Shown: positions 1 to 10,900 of the stretch, one piece after another
Numbering within the stretch: position 1 is the first letter of the stretch
Layout: every line of letters starts with the position of its first letter
Source of the DNA: Rhizobium sp. NLR16a
GTDB lineage: Bacteria > Pseudomonadota > Alphaproteobacteria > Rhizobiales > Rhizobiaceae
NCBI RefSeq assembly: GCF_017948245.1
Contig: NZ_CP072865.1
Coordinates: 2,567,501 to 2,631,500, forward strand
Reading direction: 5' to 3'
DNA: 64,000 nucleotides
Notes under the pieces: generated by a model
The model's input: only the letters and a program-made list of their open reading frames with translations
The model's database searches: none
What the model was told of the DNA's origin: nothing
Position numbers and translations under genes: made by a program

Positions 1-1502
1 CCGAGGCTCTCGACAAGGCGAGTGAAGACAAGATCCTCCTCGAGTTTTCCGCCCTGCTGACGCCAGCCGATCACAAGGCGCGGATGGACTATCTGATGTA
101 TCGTGGCAGGGTGGCGCAGGCCAAGCGCTTCGGCGACATGGGCGAGGCGCAGTCCCTCTACAAGGCCTGGGCCGCCGTCGACGCCAAAGCCGCCAATGCC
201 GGCGCGCTGCTCAATAGCGTCGAGCCGAAATGGCGTGGCGATGCCGGCCTGCTATTCGCGCGCATCGAATATCTGCGCAAGCAGGACAAATATACCGAAG
301 CGGCGGCGCTTCTGGAGAAGATGCCGCGTGAACCGGGCGAACTCGTCAATTCCGGAGAATGGTGGAACGAGCAGCGGATCGTCAGCCGCGGCCTCGTCGA
401 TCAGGGACAATTCAAGCCTGCCTACCGCATCGTCGCAAGCTCCGCGGCAACCAGCCCGACTGATATCGTCGAGGCCGAGTTCCATGCCGGATGGTATGCG
501 CTGCGCGGGCTGCAGGACCCGACAACGGCAGAAAAGCATTTCCGCAAGATTCTGGTGACTTCGAACGGTCCCATCTCGGTGTCGCGCGCCTGGTATTGGC
601 TCGGGCGGGCCGCCGAGGCCGGCGGTCCCGGCAACTCCGGCGAATTCTATGGCAAGGCCGCGAATTTTCCCGGCACCTTCTATGGGCAGCTCGCGGCCGA
701 AAGGCTTGGACGCAAGACGCTCAACGTCAGCTATCCCATCCCGAGCGCAGCAGACCGCCAGAGTTTCCAGGCGCGCGAGGCCGTGCAGGCAATCGCCCGG
801 CTTGAGGCAGCCGGACATGGATGGCGGGCCGACATCCTCTATCTCGCGCTCGCCGATCAGCTGCAAAGTCCCGGTGAACTGGCGATCCTTGCGGCGCAGG
901 CCGAGCAATCAGGCAATCATCATCTGTCGCTGCAGGTCGGCAAGATCGCCTATGGCCGCGGCATCGATGTCGCCGCGCTCGCCTTTCCCGTCGGCGTGAT
1001 CCCGCCGAATGCCAATATCTCCGGCTCCGGCAAGGCCCTCGCCTATGCGATTGCCCGGCAGGAGAGCGCCTTCAATCCGGCCGCCGTTTCGGCGGCGAAT
1101 GCACGCGGCCTGCTGCAGCTTCTGCCCGGCACGGCCCAGGCGGTGGCCAAGCGCCACAACATCACCTTTTCGAAGGACAAGCTGACTGCCGATGCCGGTT
1201 ATAATGCGACGCTCGGCGCGCATTATCTCGGCGAGCAGATCGAAGCCTTCGGCGGCTCCTACATCCTCACCTTCATCGCCTATAATGCCGGACCGAAGCG
1301 GGTGCCGGAATGGATCGGACGCTACGGCGATCCACGCGGCAGGCCGATCGACGAGATCGTCGACTGGATCGAGCGCATCCCCTTTCCCGAGACGCGTAAC
1401 TACGTGCAGCGGGTGATGGAGAATTATGAAGTCTACAAGGCCCGCCTTGGCCAATCGACGGATATCGAGCGCGACCTGATCGGCGGACGCAGCGCCTCCT
1501 GA
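1..1502 (+). CDS. soluble lytic murein transglycosylase (5' partial)
   Basis: Periplasmic Slt-type enzyme that cleaves peptidoglycan between MurNAc and GlcNAc. The reading frame is open back to base 3, so the true start lies outside the window; about 499 residues are visible. The N-terminal part is alpha-superhelical and repeat-like, as in Slt70 linker domains. The C-terminal SLT domain has the catalytic-Glu motif RQESAFNP (around base 1060), followed by ARGLLQLLPGTA and the AYNAG motif near 1285. The protein ends at 1502 with a short polar tail. It appears monocistronic; the next gene starts 126 bp downstream behind a palindromic repeat. The family call is firm; the exact Slt subtype is not resolved. 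Confidence 0.93.
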   Translation, partial: EALDKASEDKILLEFSALLTPADHKARMDYLMYRGRVAQAKRFGDMGEAQSLYKAWAAVDAKAANAGALLNSVEPKWRGDAGLLFARIEYLRKQDKYTEAAALLEKMPREPGELVNSGEWWNEQRIVSRGLVDQGQFKPAYRIVASSAATSPTDIVEAEFHAGWYALRGLQDPTTAEKHFRKILVTSNGPISVSRAWYWLGRAAEAGGPGNSGEFYGKAANFPGTFYGQLAAERLGRKTLNVSYPIPSAADRQSFQAREAVQAIARLEAAGHGWRADILYLALADQLQSPGELAILAAQAEQSGNHHLSLQVGKIAYGRGIDVAALAFPVGVIPPNANISGSGKALAYAIARQESAFNPAAVSAANARGLLQLLPGTAQAVAKRHNITFSKDKLTADAGYNATLGAHYLGEQIEAFGGSYILTFIAYNAGPKRVPEWIGRYGDPRGRPIDEIVDWIERIPFPETRNYVQRVMENYEVYKARLGQSTDIERDLIGGRSAS

Positions 1503-1546
1503 ACCGTTTGGCGCGGCTTGAAAAGCAGGCTGGTCTTTTGTTTTCC

Positions 1547-1591
1547 GCATGTCTTTATCGCAAAACCGCTGCACACTTTTGCGAGACATGC
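1547..1591. repeat. dispersed rhizobial palindromic element, copy 1
   Basis: Nested inverted repeat. The outer arms are GCATGTC (1547-1553) and GACATGC (1585-1591). The inner arms are TCGCAAAA (1558-1565) and TTTTGCGA (1577-1584). The 11-nt loop is CCGCTGCACAC. A second copy with nearly the same loop lies at 6635-6683. It is in the gap between the transglycosylase and the hydrolase gene. It can fold as RNA on either strand but has no following T-run. Confidence 0.7.
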
Positions 1592-1628
1592 TCTACACCT
1601 TCTGGATCAGACAGGTCTCGAGGATGCG

Positions 1629-2525
1629 ATGCCGAACGTGGATGCAGGCGGTTTCCAGGAACGATTTTACTCTTCCTCCGATGGACTGAGGCTTTATGCC
1701 CGCGACTACCGACCCGAGGAGGCGGCAGCCGCCGAACGGCTGCCGGTGATCTGCCTGCCCGGCCTGAGCCGAAATGCCCGGGACTTTCATCCGCTTGCGC
1801 TGCTTCTCAGCCGCGACAGAACCGGCCCGCGCAGGGTGATCGCGCTCGATTCGCGCGGCCGCGGAAATTCTGCATGGGATGAGAACAAGGCCAATTACAA
1901 TCTCGCCGTCGAGACCGGCGACATCATTGCCGCCTGCGCGGCATTCGGCATCGAACGGGCGGTTTTCATCGGCACGTCGCGTGGCGGCCTGATCCTGCAT
2001 TTGATCGCGGCGACACGCCCGGATCTTCTCGAAGCCGTCATCCTCAACGACATCGGGCCTGTGATCGAAGCTGAAGGGCTGGCGCTGATCCGAGATTACC
2101 TCAACGGCGGCAGGAGACCGGCGGACTGGACCGAGGCGGCCGAACTATTGAGGGAAAATCATGGTGCCTCGTTTACCGCGCTTGGAGAGCAAGACTGGCG
2201 CGAGATGGCGCTTGCCCTTTATCGCGACGTTGGCGGAAGGCCAGTCGCCGACTTCGATCCTGCGATCGCAGAGGCATTGAGAGCCATCGATTTCAGCCAG
2301 CCGCTGCCCGATCTCCGGGCACAGTTCGAAAGCCTGAGCCGCCTTCCGCTGATGTTGATCCGTGGCGAAAATTCACCGCTGCTTTCGCAGGAAACCGCGA
2401 GCGAAATGGCCCTACTGCATCCCGGATTGATCCTTCATAGCGCCGAAGGGCAAGGACATGCGCCCCTCCTTCATCTTGGCAATATCCCTGCAGCAATTCG
2501 CGCTTTTCTCGCAACCTGCCGGTAG
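1629..2525 (+). CDS. alpha/beta-fold hydrolase
   Basis: Protein of 298 aa with the alpha/beta-hydrolase fold. Visible features are an N-terminal strand region (FYSSSDGLRLYARDY), an oxyanion-hole-like segment (ICLPGLSRNARDF), the nucleophile elbow GTSRGG with Ser as probable nucleophile, and a C-terminal GQGHAPLLH holding the probable catalytic His. The frame is open upstream to 1518, but ATG at 1629 is preferred because the region before it contains the palindromic element and is not protein-like. The substrate cannot be told from sequence; esterases and lipases of this type act on small acyl esters. It is convergent with the secretion operon. Confidence 0.85.
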   Translation: MPNVDAGGFQERFYSSSDGLRLYARDYRPEEAAAAERLPVICLPGLSRNARDFHPLALLLSRDRTGPRRVIALDSRGRGNSAWDENKANYNLAVETGDIIAACAAFGIERAVFIGTSRGGLILHLIAATRPDLLEAVILNDIGPVIEAEGLALIRDYLNGGRRPADWTEAAELLRENHGASFTALGEQDWREMALALYRDVGGRPVADFDPAIAEALRAIDFSQPLPDLRAQFESLSRLPLMLIRGENSPLLSQETASEMALLHPGLILHSAEGQGHAPLLHLGNIPAAIRAFLATCR

Positions 2526-2599
2526 GTCGATTAATCGGAACGGAAATTCGGCTCCCGTTGATACCCGAGCGTTTCGGGCGGCTGCCTGAAATCCTGGCG

Positions 2600-2618
2600 C
2601 ACGCCGTCCCCCGGCGTG
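2600..2618. terminator. possible hairpin between convergent genes
   Basis: CACGCCG (2600-2606) and CGGCGTG (2612-2618) form a 7-bp stem around TCCCC. It lies between the hydrolase stop (2525) and the HlyD stop (2636). There is no T-run on either side, so it is only a candidate for a transcription end shared by the convergent units. Confidence 0.3.
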
Positions 2619-2635
2619 TGTAGGAGGCGGCTTTC

Positions 2636-4095
2636 TCAGTTCGGTTCCCGGATGGCATCATCCAGGCCGCGCAGCAGCGGGTAGAGGAAATAGGAGATCA
2701 CCGTCCTGTTGCCGACCTTGATCTCTGTGGAGACGGTCATGCCCGGCAGCAGTGTGACCGGCACGTCCGAGGCGTTCAGTCTCGTGTCGGCAAGCAGGAT
2801 GCGAGCCTTGAAGAAGGGCGCGGCCGGCTGGCTCGAGGTGGCGGTCTGTTCCTGCTGCTGGCCGGTCATAAACGTGTCCTGGCTGATGGTGCGAACTTCG
2901 CCCGACGCGGTGCCGTATTTCTGAAAGGGATAGGCGTCCAGCTTGATGCGAGCCTCCTTACCCACGGCGATGCGGCCGATGTCGCGGGTGTTGATCGAGA
3001 CTTCCGCTTCGAGCGGCACGTTGATCGGCACCAGCGTGACGATCGGTTCGGCTTCGCGCACGACCGAGCCGATAGAGCGCTGGGCGAGATCGAGCACGAC
3101 GGCGTCGGCAGGTGCTGTCAGCGACACCATGTTGCGGCGCAGCTCCATCTTCTTCAGTTCCTCGTCGGCCATGTCACGCTGGCCGCGCAGCTCCACCAGC
3201 TGTTCCATCGCGGCGCGGCGGAAATCCTCGATGAAGGCCTGGCGGTCGGCTTTCAGCTTGGCAAAGGCATGCGCCGCCTCGTCGGCTTTGCCGCGCACGG
3301 CGGTCAGATCGGACTCGACGTCGAGGCGGGCGTCGCGCGAGCCGAGCATGGTGATCAGCGAGCCGCTCTGCTTGTCGTAGAGCCGCGTGCGGGCGCCTTC
3401 GATCTGCGAGAGCGTGTCGCGCCTGTCGATGAGCACGGCCTCCTGGTTCTTGGCCGCGGCAAGCGCTGCCGACTGGCCGGCGATCTGCTGCTCGAAATTC
3501 TGCAGCTGCGCCGTATAGAAGGCCCGCCGCTGGCCGAAGAGCTGCACCTGCAGCATCTCGTCGGGCGTCGTTCCCGCGATCATCGTGTAGTCGTCTCCGG
3601 CAAGTTCCGCCTCGATGCGCTTCACCTGGGCGTCGAGTGCCGAGAACTTCGCCTGCTGCTGGTCGACATCGGCCTGGCTGAAGGTGGCGTCGAGAGTTGC
3701 GAGCGTCTGGCCGGCATGCACCACCTCGCCGGCCTTCACATCGATCGTGCGGATGATCGAGGTTTCGAGCGGCTGGACGACGATGGTCGGCTGGGTGGTG
3801 ACGAGCTTGCCGGGCGCAATCACCACCTCATCGATATCAGAGACGGAGGCCCAGATGATGATCGCAGCAATCAGCGCCGTCACACAATAGAGCGTCATGC
3901 GCGCAACGCGCGGCGGAGCACGTTCCTCGAGCTCGACGGCGTCGGACTGGAATTCGGCAATTGCTGGCGGCAGCGGCGGGCGAGCGACGAGCTGCCCGCC
4001 CCTGCCTGGCGGCCCCTTGTCTGAAGGGCCATGGTCTGAGGCACCCTTGTCTGATGGAATTGGCAGGTTCTCGCTGGATTTTCTGACACGCGCGT

Positions 4096-4099
<4 letters not shown>
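2636..4099 (-). CDS. type I secretion membrane-fusion (HlyD-family) adaptor
   Basis: Periplasmic adaptor that links the inner-membrane ABC exporter to a TolC-type outer-membrane channel. It has 487 aa. An N-terminal cytoplasmic stretch of about 60 residues carries Ser-Asp/Lys-Gly repeats. One membrane segment follows (about residues 63-82, LYCVTALIAAIIIWASV), then a lipoyl half (VIAPGKLVTTQP), a long coiled coil, and a beta-barrel end with VTLLPGMTVSTEIKVGNRT. ATG at 4099 gives an ATGA overlap with the exporter stop, which implies translational coupling; the frame extends to 4126 but that start would lie well inside the exporter. No TolC gene is present nearby, so the outer-membrane channel must be encoded elsewhere. 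Confidence 0.93.
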
Positions 4100-6240
<2,141 letters not shown>

Positions 6241-6281
6241 GGCCCACCCGAAACACTACGAGACCGAGGCTTTGCCTGTTG

Positions 6282-6587
6282 TCAGTTGAAATTCGGCGAC
6301 GCGTTTGAAGCACCCTGCGCCGGCTGGATATCGGTGGCGGCGGCAGCCGACATCTCCCCGATGCGACGAACCGCACCCGCCTCGACCAGACCGCCAAGCG
6401 CCTTCTGCATGAGGTCGACCGCATTGGCGAAGGCATCGACAGGCATGATGATGCGCTGGCGGAAAACCGGCTTCGGATTGTTGTTGGCGTCACGATCGGT
6501 GGCCGAGAGCGACATCAGGTCGATGCGCACGATCGTTCCCGTGACGGTGATTTCGCCGATACCGTCTGCATAAAGTTCGCTGCTCAT
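6282..6587 (-). CDS. conserved-looking 101-aa protein in the secretion operon, function unknown
   Basis: Small protein of 101 aa, not recognised. It has no signal peptide or membrane segment. The N-terminal half looks beta-rich (GEITVTGTIVRIDLMSLSATD) and includes a short Asn/Lys-Pro linker. The middle is helical (DAFANAVDLMQKALGGLVEAG) and the tail is Ala/Gln/Asn-rich. The ATG at 6587 has a good ribosome site (GAGGAGAG). It sits 41 bp upstream of the exporter gene and 73 bp after CobW 1, all in one direction, so it may be an accessory or substrate-targeting factor of the secretion system. That role is inferred from position only. Confidence 0.75.
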   Translation of the reverse strand: MSSELYADGIGEITVTGTIVRIDLMSLSATDRDANNNPKPVFRQRIIMPVDAFANAVDLMQKALGGLVEAGAVRRIGEMSAAAATDIQPAQGASNASPNFN

Positions 6588-6634
6588 TGTTCTCTCCTCT
6601 GGTTGATAATCAAAACCTGTTCACCTTTGAGTCG

Positions 6635-6683
6635 ACGCATCGGATTATCCGAAAACCGCTTCACATTTTTCGGTTCGATGCGT
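6635..6683. repeat. dispersed rhizobial palindromic element, copy 2
   Basis: Outer arms are ACGCATCG (6635-6642) and CGATGCGT (6676-6683). Inner arms are CCGAAAA (6649-6655) and TTTTCGG (6667-6673). The loop CCGCTTCACAT differs at two positions from the loop of copy 1 (1547-1591). The CobW 1 stop codon and its last codons lie inside this element. Confidence 0.7.
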
Positions 6684-7893
6684 GCGTGTCGTGCCGCCAT
6701 GGCGGAAACGGATCGCGAAGACCGACGGCGGTCTGGGGATCGAAACCCCTCTCCTCCCCAGTCAGGCATTCGTCGAGAGCAATGCGGATGGCGCTCTCAT
6801 CGAAGCCGGAGCCGATGAAGACCAGTTCCTGGCGGCGGTCGCCCCAGACATCGTCCCAATGCCGGTCGAGCAACTGGCGGAATTGCGGATGGCGCGGCCA
6901 GTGCGCGCGCGGCACCGAGGCCCACCAGAAACCCCTGGTACCGATGCGGCATTGGGTGCCGGCGATCGACAGCAGGCCGATCTCGTCCGGTCGGGTCGCC
7001 AGCCAGAAATGACCTTTTGCCCTGATGATGCCGGGCAATGGCTGCTCCAGCATGCGGCCCAGCCGTGCCGGATCGAAAGGCCGGCGGCTGCGATAGACGA
7101 AGCTTGTTATGCCGTATTCCTCGGTCTCCGGCACATGATCGCCCCAGCCGTAAAGCTCCTTGTGCCAGAGCGGATGGCGCGCGGCCCTGACCTCGCTGAA
7201 GAGCCCGGTATCCATGATTGCGCCAAGCGGCACCTGGCCAAAGACCGCCTCGATGACACGGGCATCCGGATTGAGCGCCGCGACGACCCGGCGAACTTCC
7301 GCGAGCATTGCGGGCGGCACGTCGCCTGCCTTGTTGATGATGACGACGTCGGCAAATTCGATCTGTTCGACGAGGAGTTCGACGAGCTTGCGCTCGTCGT
7401 CTCCATCACGGCTCTGGCCGCGATCGCTCAGAAACTCCGCACTGGCATAATCGGCGAGAAGATTGACCGCGTCGATGACGGAAACCATCGTGTCGAGCCG
7501 TGCGACATCGCAGAGTGCTGCTCCACTCTCGTCACGGAAGGAGAAGGTCGCTGCTATCGGCAGGGGCTCAGCGATACCCGTACCCTCGATCAGCAGATAG
7601 TCGAAACGGCCGGCGGCGGCGAGGCGGCGGACCTCGCTCAGGAGATCGTCGCGCAATGTGCAACAGATGCAGCCGTTGGTGAGCTCGACCAGGGTTTCGT
7701 CCGTCCTAGAGAGGTTGGCGCCGCCGTCACGGACGAGATCGGCATCGATATTCACCTCGCTCATGTCGTTGACGATCACGGCGATCCGGCGTCCCTCGCG
7801 ATTGTTCAGGACATGATTGAGGACAGTCGTCTTGCCGGCGCCGAGAAACCCCGCCAGGACCATCACCGGAAGTCGATTGTCTGCACCCGTCAT
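6661..7893 (-). CDS. CobW/COG0523 metal-binding GTPase 1
   Basis: GTPase of 410 aa from the G3E COG0523 family (YciC/ZigA-like), whose members deliver or manage metals such as Zn, Co or Fe in the cytosol. The P-loop GFLGAGKTT is at residues 15-23. The metal site is CxCC at Cys75, Cys77 and Cys78 ([13 protein letters not shown]). A VIINKAG segment gives guanine specificity, and the C-terminal CobW_C domain ends with a His-containing tail. It starts 18 bp after giant protein 1 and is followed by the 101-aa gene and the exporter. A near copy lies at 12635-13819, again next to a giant protein. Its last residues are encoded by a dispersed palindrome. The metal specificity cannot be read from sequence. 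Confidence 0.92.
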   Translation of the reverse strand: MTGADNRLPVMVLAGFLGAGKTTVLNHVLNNREGRRIAVIVNDMSEVNIDADLVRDGGANLSRTDETLVELTNGCICCTLRDDLLSEVRRLAAAGRFDYLLIEGTGIAEPLPIAATFSFRDESGAALCDVARLDTMVSVIDAVNLLADYASAEFLSDRGQSRDGDDERKLVELLVEQIEFADVVIINKAGDVPPAMLAEVRRVVAALNPDARVIEAVFGQVPLGAIMDTGLFSEVRAARHPLWHKELYGWGDHVPETEEYGITSFVYRSRRPFDPARLGRMLEQPLPGIIRAKGHFWLATRPDEIGLLSIAGTQCRIGTRGFWWASVPRAHWPRHPQFRQLLDRHWDDVWGDRRQELVFIGSGFDESAIRIALDECLTGEERGFDPQTAVGLRDPFPPWRHDTHASNRKM

Positions 7894-7911
7894 CGATACC
7901 CCCGCTCGCCT

Positions 7912-10900
7912 TTACGCCGCGAGCTGCGGTTTGAACGCCACGTCCACATAGTAGTTTGTGCTGTTGTAACTGCTGGTCGGGAACAACCCGCTCGATCCAT
8001 AAGCGTAGAGACCGTTGTCACCGCTGAGCGCCCTGAGGTCGCCGCTCGTCTTCTCGGTGCTGAAGTAATTGCCCGTCGCCGAGTAATTGCCGTTCGTGCT
8101 GTAGGAAACGACATAGGTCGTATCCGCTTCGACCGCGATCTGCTGGGTGAGCGTGGCAGTCTGCCAGCCGCTTGCCGTTTCGTTGCTGAAGGTGATGCTG
8201 GCAAGCAGCGTGCCCGAGGCGGTCCAGAGATAACCGTTATGCGGGCCTATATTGTCGGCGCCCTTGTAGAAGCGGAGGCCCGTGACCCAGCCTGCCGTGT
8301 CTGCCTGAAATTTCATGCCGAGATTGACCGGCTGATTGTCGTTCACGGAGACGACTGCGGGCGTTTCATTGGCACTGAAGACGTTCTGCTCGCTTGCCTG
8401 GGAGTTGACGGCAAGCGAAACCTGGGCGGATGCCGTGCCGCCCTGACCGTCGGCGATGGAATAGCTGAAGCTTGCCGGCCCGGTATATCCTGCCGTCGGC
8501 GTGAAGGTGACGGTCTGCGTCTGGCTGTCGTAGGACACCGAACCGTTGACAGCGCCGCTGACGCCGGTGATGACAAGCGGGTCGCCATCGGCGTCGCTGT
8601 CATTTGCGAGCAGGTTGGCAGCGGCGATCGACAGAGCCGTATTGGTATAGGTCGTATAGCCGTTGTCATTGGCGGCGACCGGCACCGTATTGCCCGCCGA
8701 CTGGTTGAAGACGACGTCGACCCAGTAATTCGTCGACTGGTAGCTTGACGTCGGGAAGGTCGAGCCCGATCCGACCGCGTAGACGCCATTGCTGCCTGCA
8801 AGCGCCGTCAGCGAGCCGTTGGTATGCGCCGCGTTGAAATAGTTCGAGGTCGCCACATAGGTGCCGGTCGTGTGGTAGGAGGCGACATAGGTCGCACCCG
8901 CCGTGATCTGCAGCGGAGTGGCGAAGTTCGCGGTCTGCCAGCCGGAAAGCGACTCGTTGGTGAAGGTGACCGTGGCGACGAGCATGCCATCGGCCCTCCA
9001 GATGGAGCCGGTGTGCACACTGGTATCGCCGGCAGCCTTGTAATAGCGGATGCCCGAGATCGTGCCGTTTGAGGAAGCGACGAACTTCATTCCGAGTTCC
9101 ATCGCCGTATTGTCGTTGAAGCTGCCGCCGCTGGGTCCCTCACTCGCCGTAAACAGTGTCTCGCCGGCCGAACCAGTCTGAACGGTCAGGCTGACATTGC
9201 CCTGATCCGTGCCGCCGCGCCCGTCCGACAGCGCATAGGTGAAGCTCGCCGGGCCTGAATAATCGTTGGCCGCCGTGAAAGTGATGGCGCCGGTCTGCTT
9301 GTTGAGAGCGACCGTGCCGTTGACGGCATTGCCGACGGCGGTGATGGTCATCGCATCGCCATTGGGATCGGTATCGTTTGCCAGGAGCGCGGCAATGGAG
9401 ATGACAAGCGTTCCGTTGTGGCCGATGATCAGCCCGCTGTCGTCGGTCGCGACCGGCTGGCTGTTGGGGCCGGCATCGAAGACCACGTCCACCCAGTAAT
9501 TGGTACCGCCGGGGTTCTGGCCGGGGAATGTGCCGGCAGTGGTCCCGTAGGCGTAGACGCCGCCTCCATCGACGGCCTTCAGCGCGCCGCTGGCATAGGG
9601 CTCGCTGAAATAATTGGCAGTCATCGAGTAGTAGCCGTTGCTGTGATAGGAGGCCACATAGGTCGTGCCGGCCGCAATCTGGATCGGGCTGGAGAACATC
9701 ACCGTCTGCCAGCCAGAGAGCGATTCACCTGTCGATACGCCGGTCGCCAGCAGTGTCCCGGTGCTGCTCCAGAGGCTGACGACATGTTCGCCGATATTGT
9801 AGAAGTCCTTGTAGAAGCGGATCCCCTCCACCGAGCCTGCCGTCGTCGCCTGGAAGCGCAGGCCGAGCTCGACGGAATCGCGATCGACCGCCGTCTCGGT
9901 CGCGGGCTTTTCGGCCAGTGTCCAGAGGCCCTGCGTGCCCGGCAGCGTAACGGTGACCTGCTTGCCGGCCGATGGCGCCTCCAGATTGACGCTGTCGTCG
10001 ACGGCGCGTGACAAGATCGTATAGGTGCCGCTCGCCTGGACGACCCAGTTATAGGTCCAGCTCTCGCGGCCCGTGGCCTTGAACCAGTGCTGGCCGCCGT
10101 CGGTGGAAACCTCGACGCCGGCAATGATGCCGCCGCCGAAATCCTGCGCCGTTCCAGTGATCGTCACGTGCTGCCCTTCGAGGAAGCTTGCGCCAACGAT
10201 GGGCGAGGTAATCGACGAGGTGGGCTTCAGCGTATCGGTCGATTGGGTCGCGAGGATCAGGCTCGCATCGAGCGTCGTCGGCTGGATGCCCATGTCCGCG
10301 AACATGTTGACCATCGCCTGCTGCACGTTGCGATCGGTTGGCGTTGCCGGCCCCTGATGCTGATCATTCAGCCCCCAGGACCAGAAGACGGTGCCGGCGC
10401 CGAAGACGAGCGCGCCACTTGCCGCCCGATACATGGTCAGGCTGTGGGTCGCCACCGCATCGCCGATCGTGGAACCGTAATCGCGGAGGTAGGTGTTCAC
10501 CGCGACCGAGGAGAGCGACAGGTCGATCAGTCCAGCCGGACGGAATCCATTCTCGACATCGGAATCCCATTCGTAGCCGAGCAGGTTCTGCACCAGATTG
10601 TAGGTTTCACCCTCCTGAAGCTCTGCCACATCGGTATTGCGCCAGAAGCGAAGGTTCGAATAGTCGTAGGGGATGGAGATCGTATCCTGGCGGTAGCTGT
10701 CCACCTGGAACATCGTGCCCGTCAGCGAATTCTCCGGCTCCTGCCCCGGATCGGCATAACGCGGATCGCGCCAGGTGCCGGTGCCGACATTGCTCGGGTC
10801 CGTGCTCGTGCCGTAGGTCTCCTTGTAGCAGACCATGGTGCGGTAGGCCTGGCCGCTGCCGTCGATGCTGCTTTCCCACCGGACTTTCCAATAAACCTCG

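Noticed and set aside
6682..8748. 688-aa plus-strand frame
   Set aside because: It runs antisense to CobW 1 and the end of giant 1. High GC leaves opposite frames open, and the translation has no family-like motifs.
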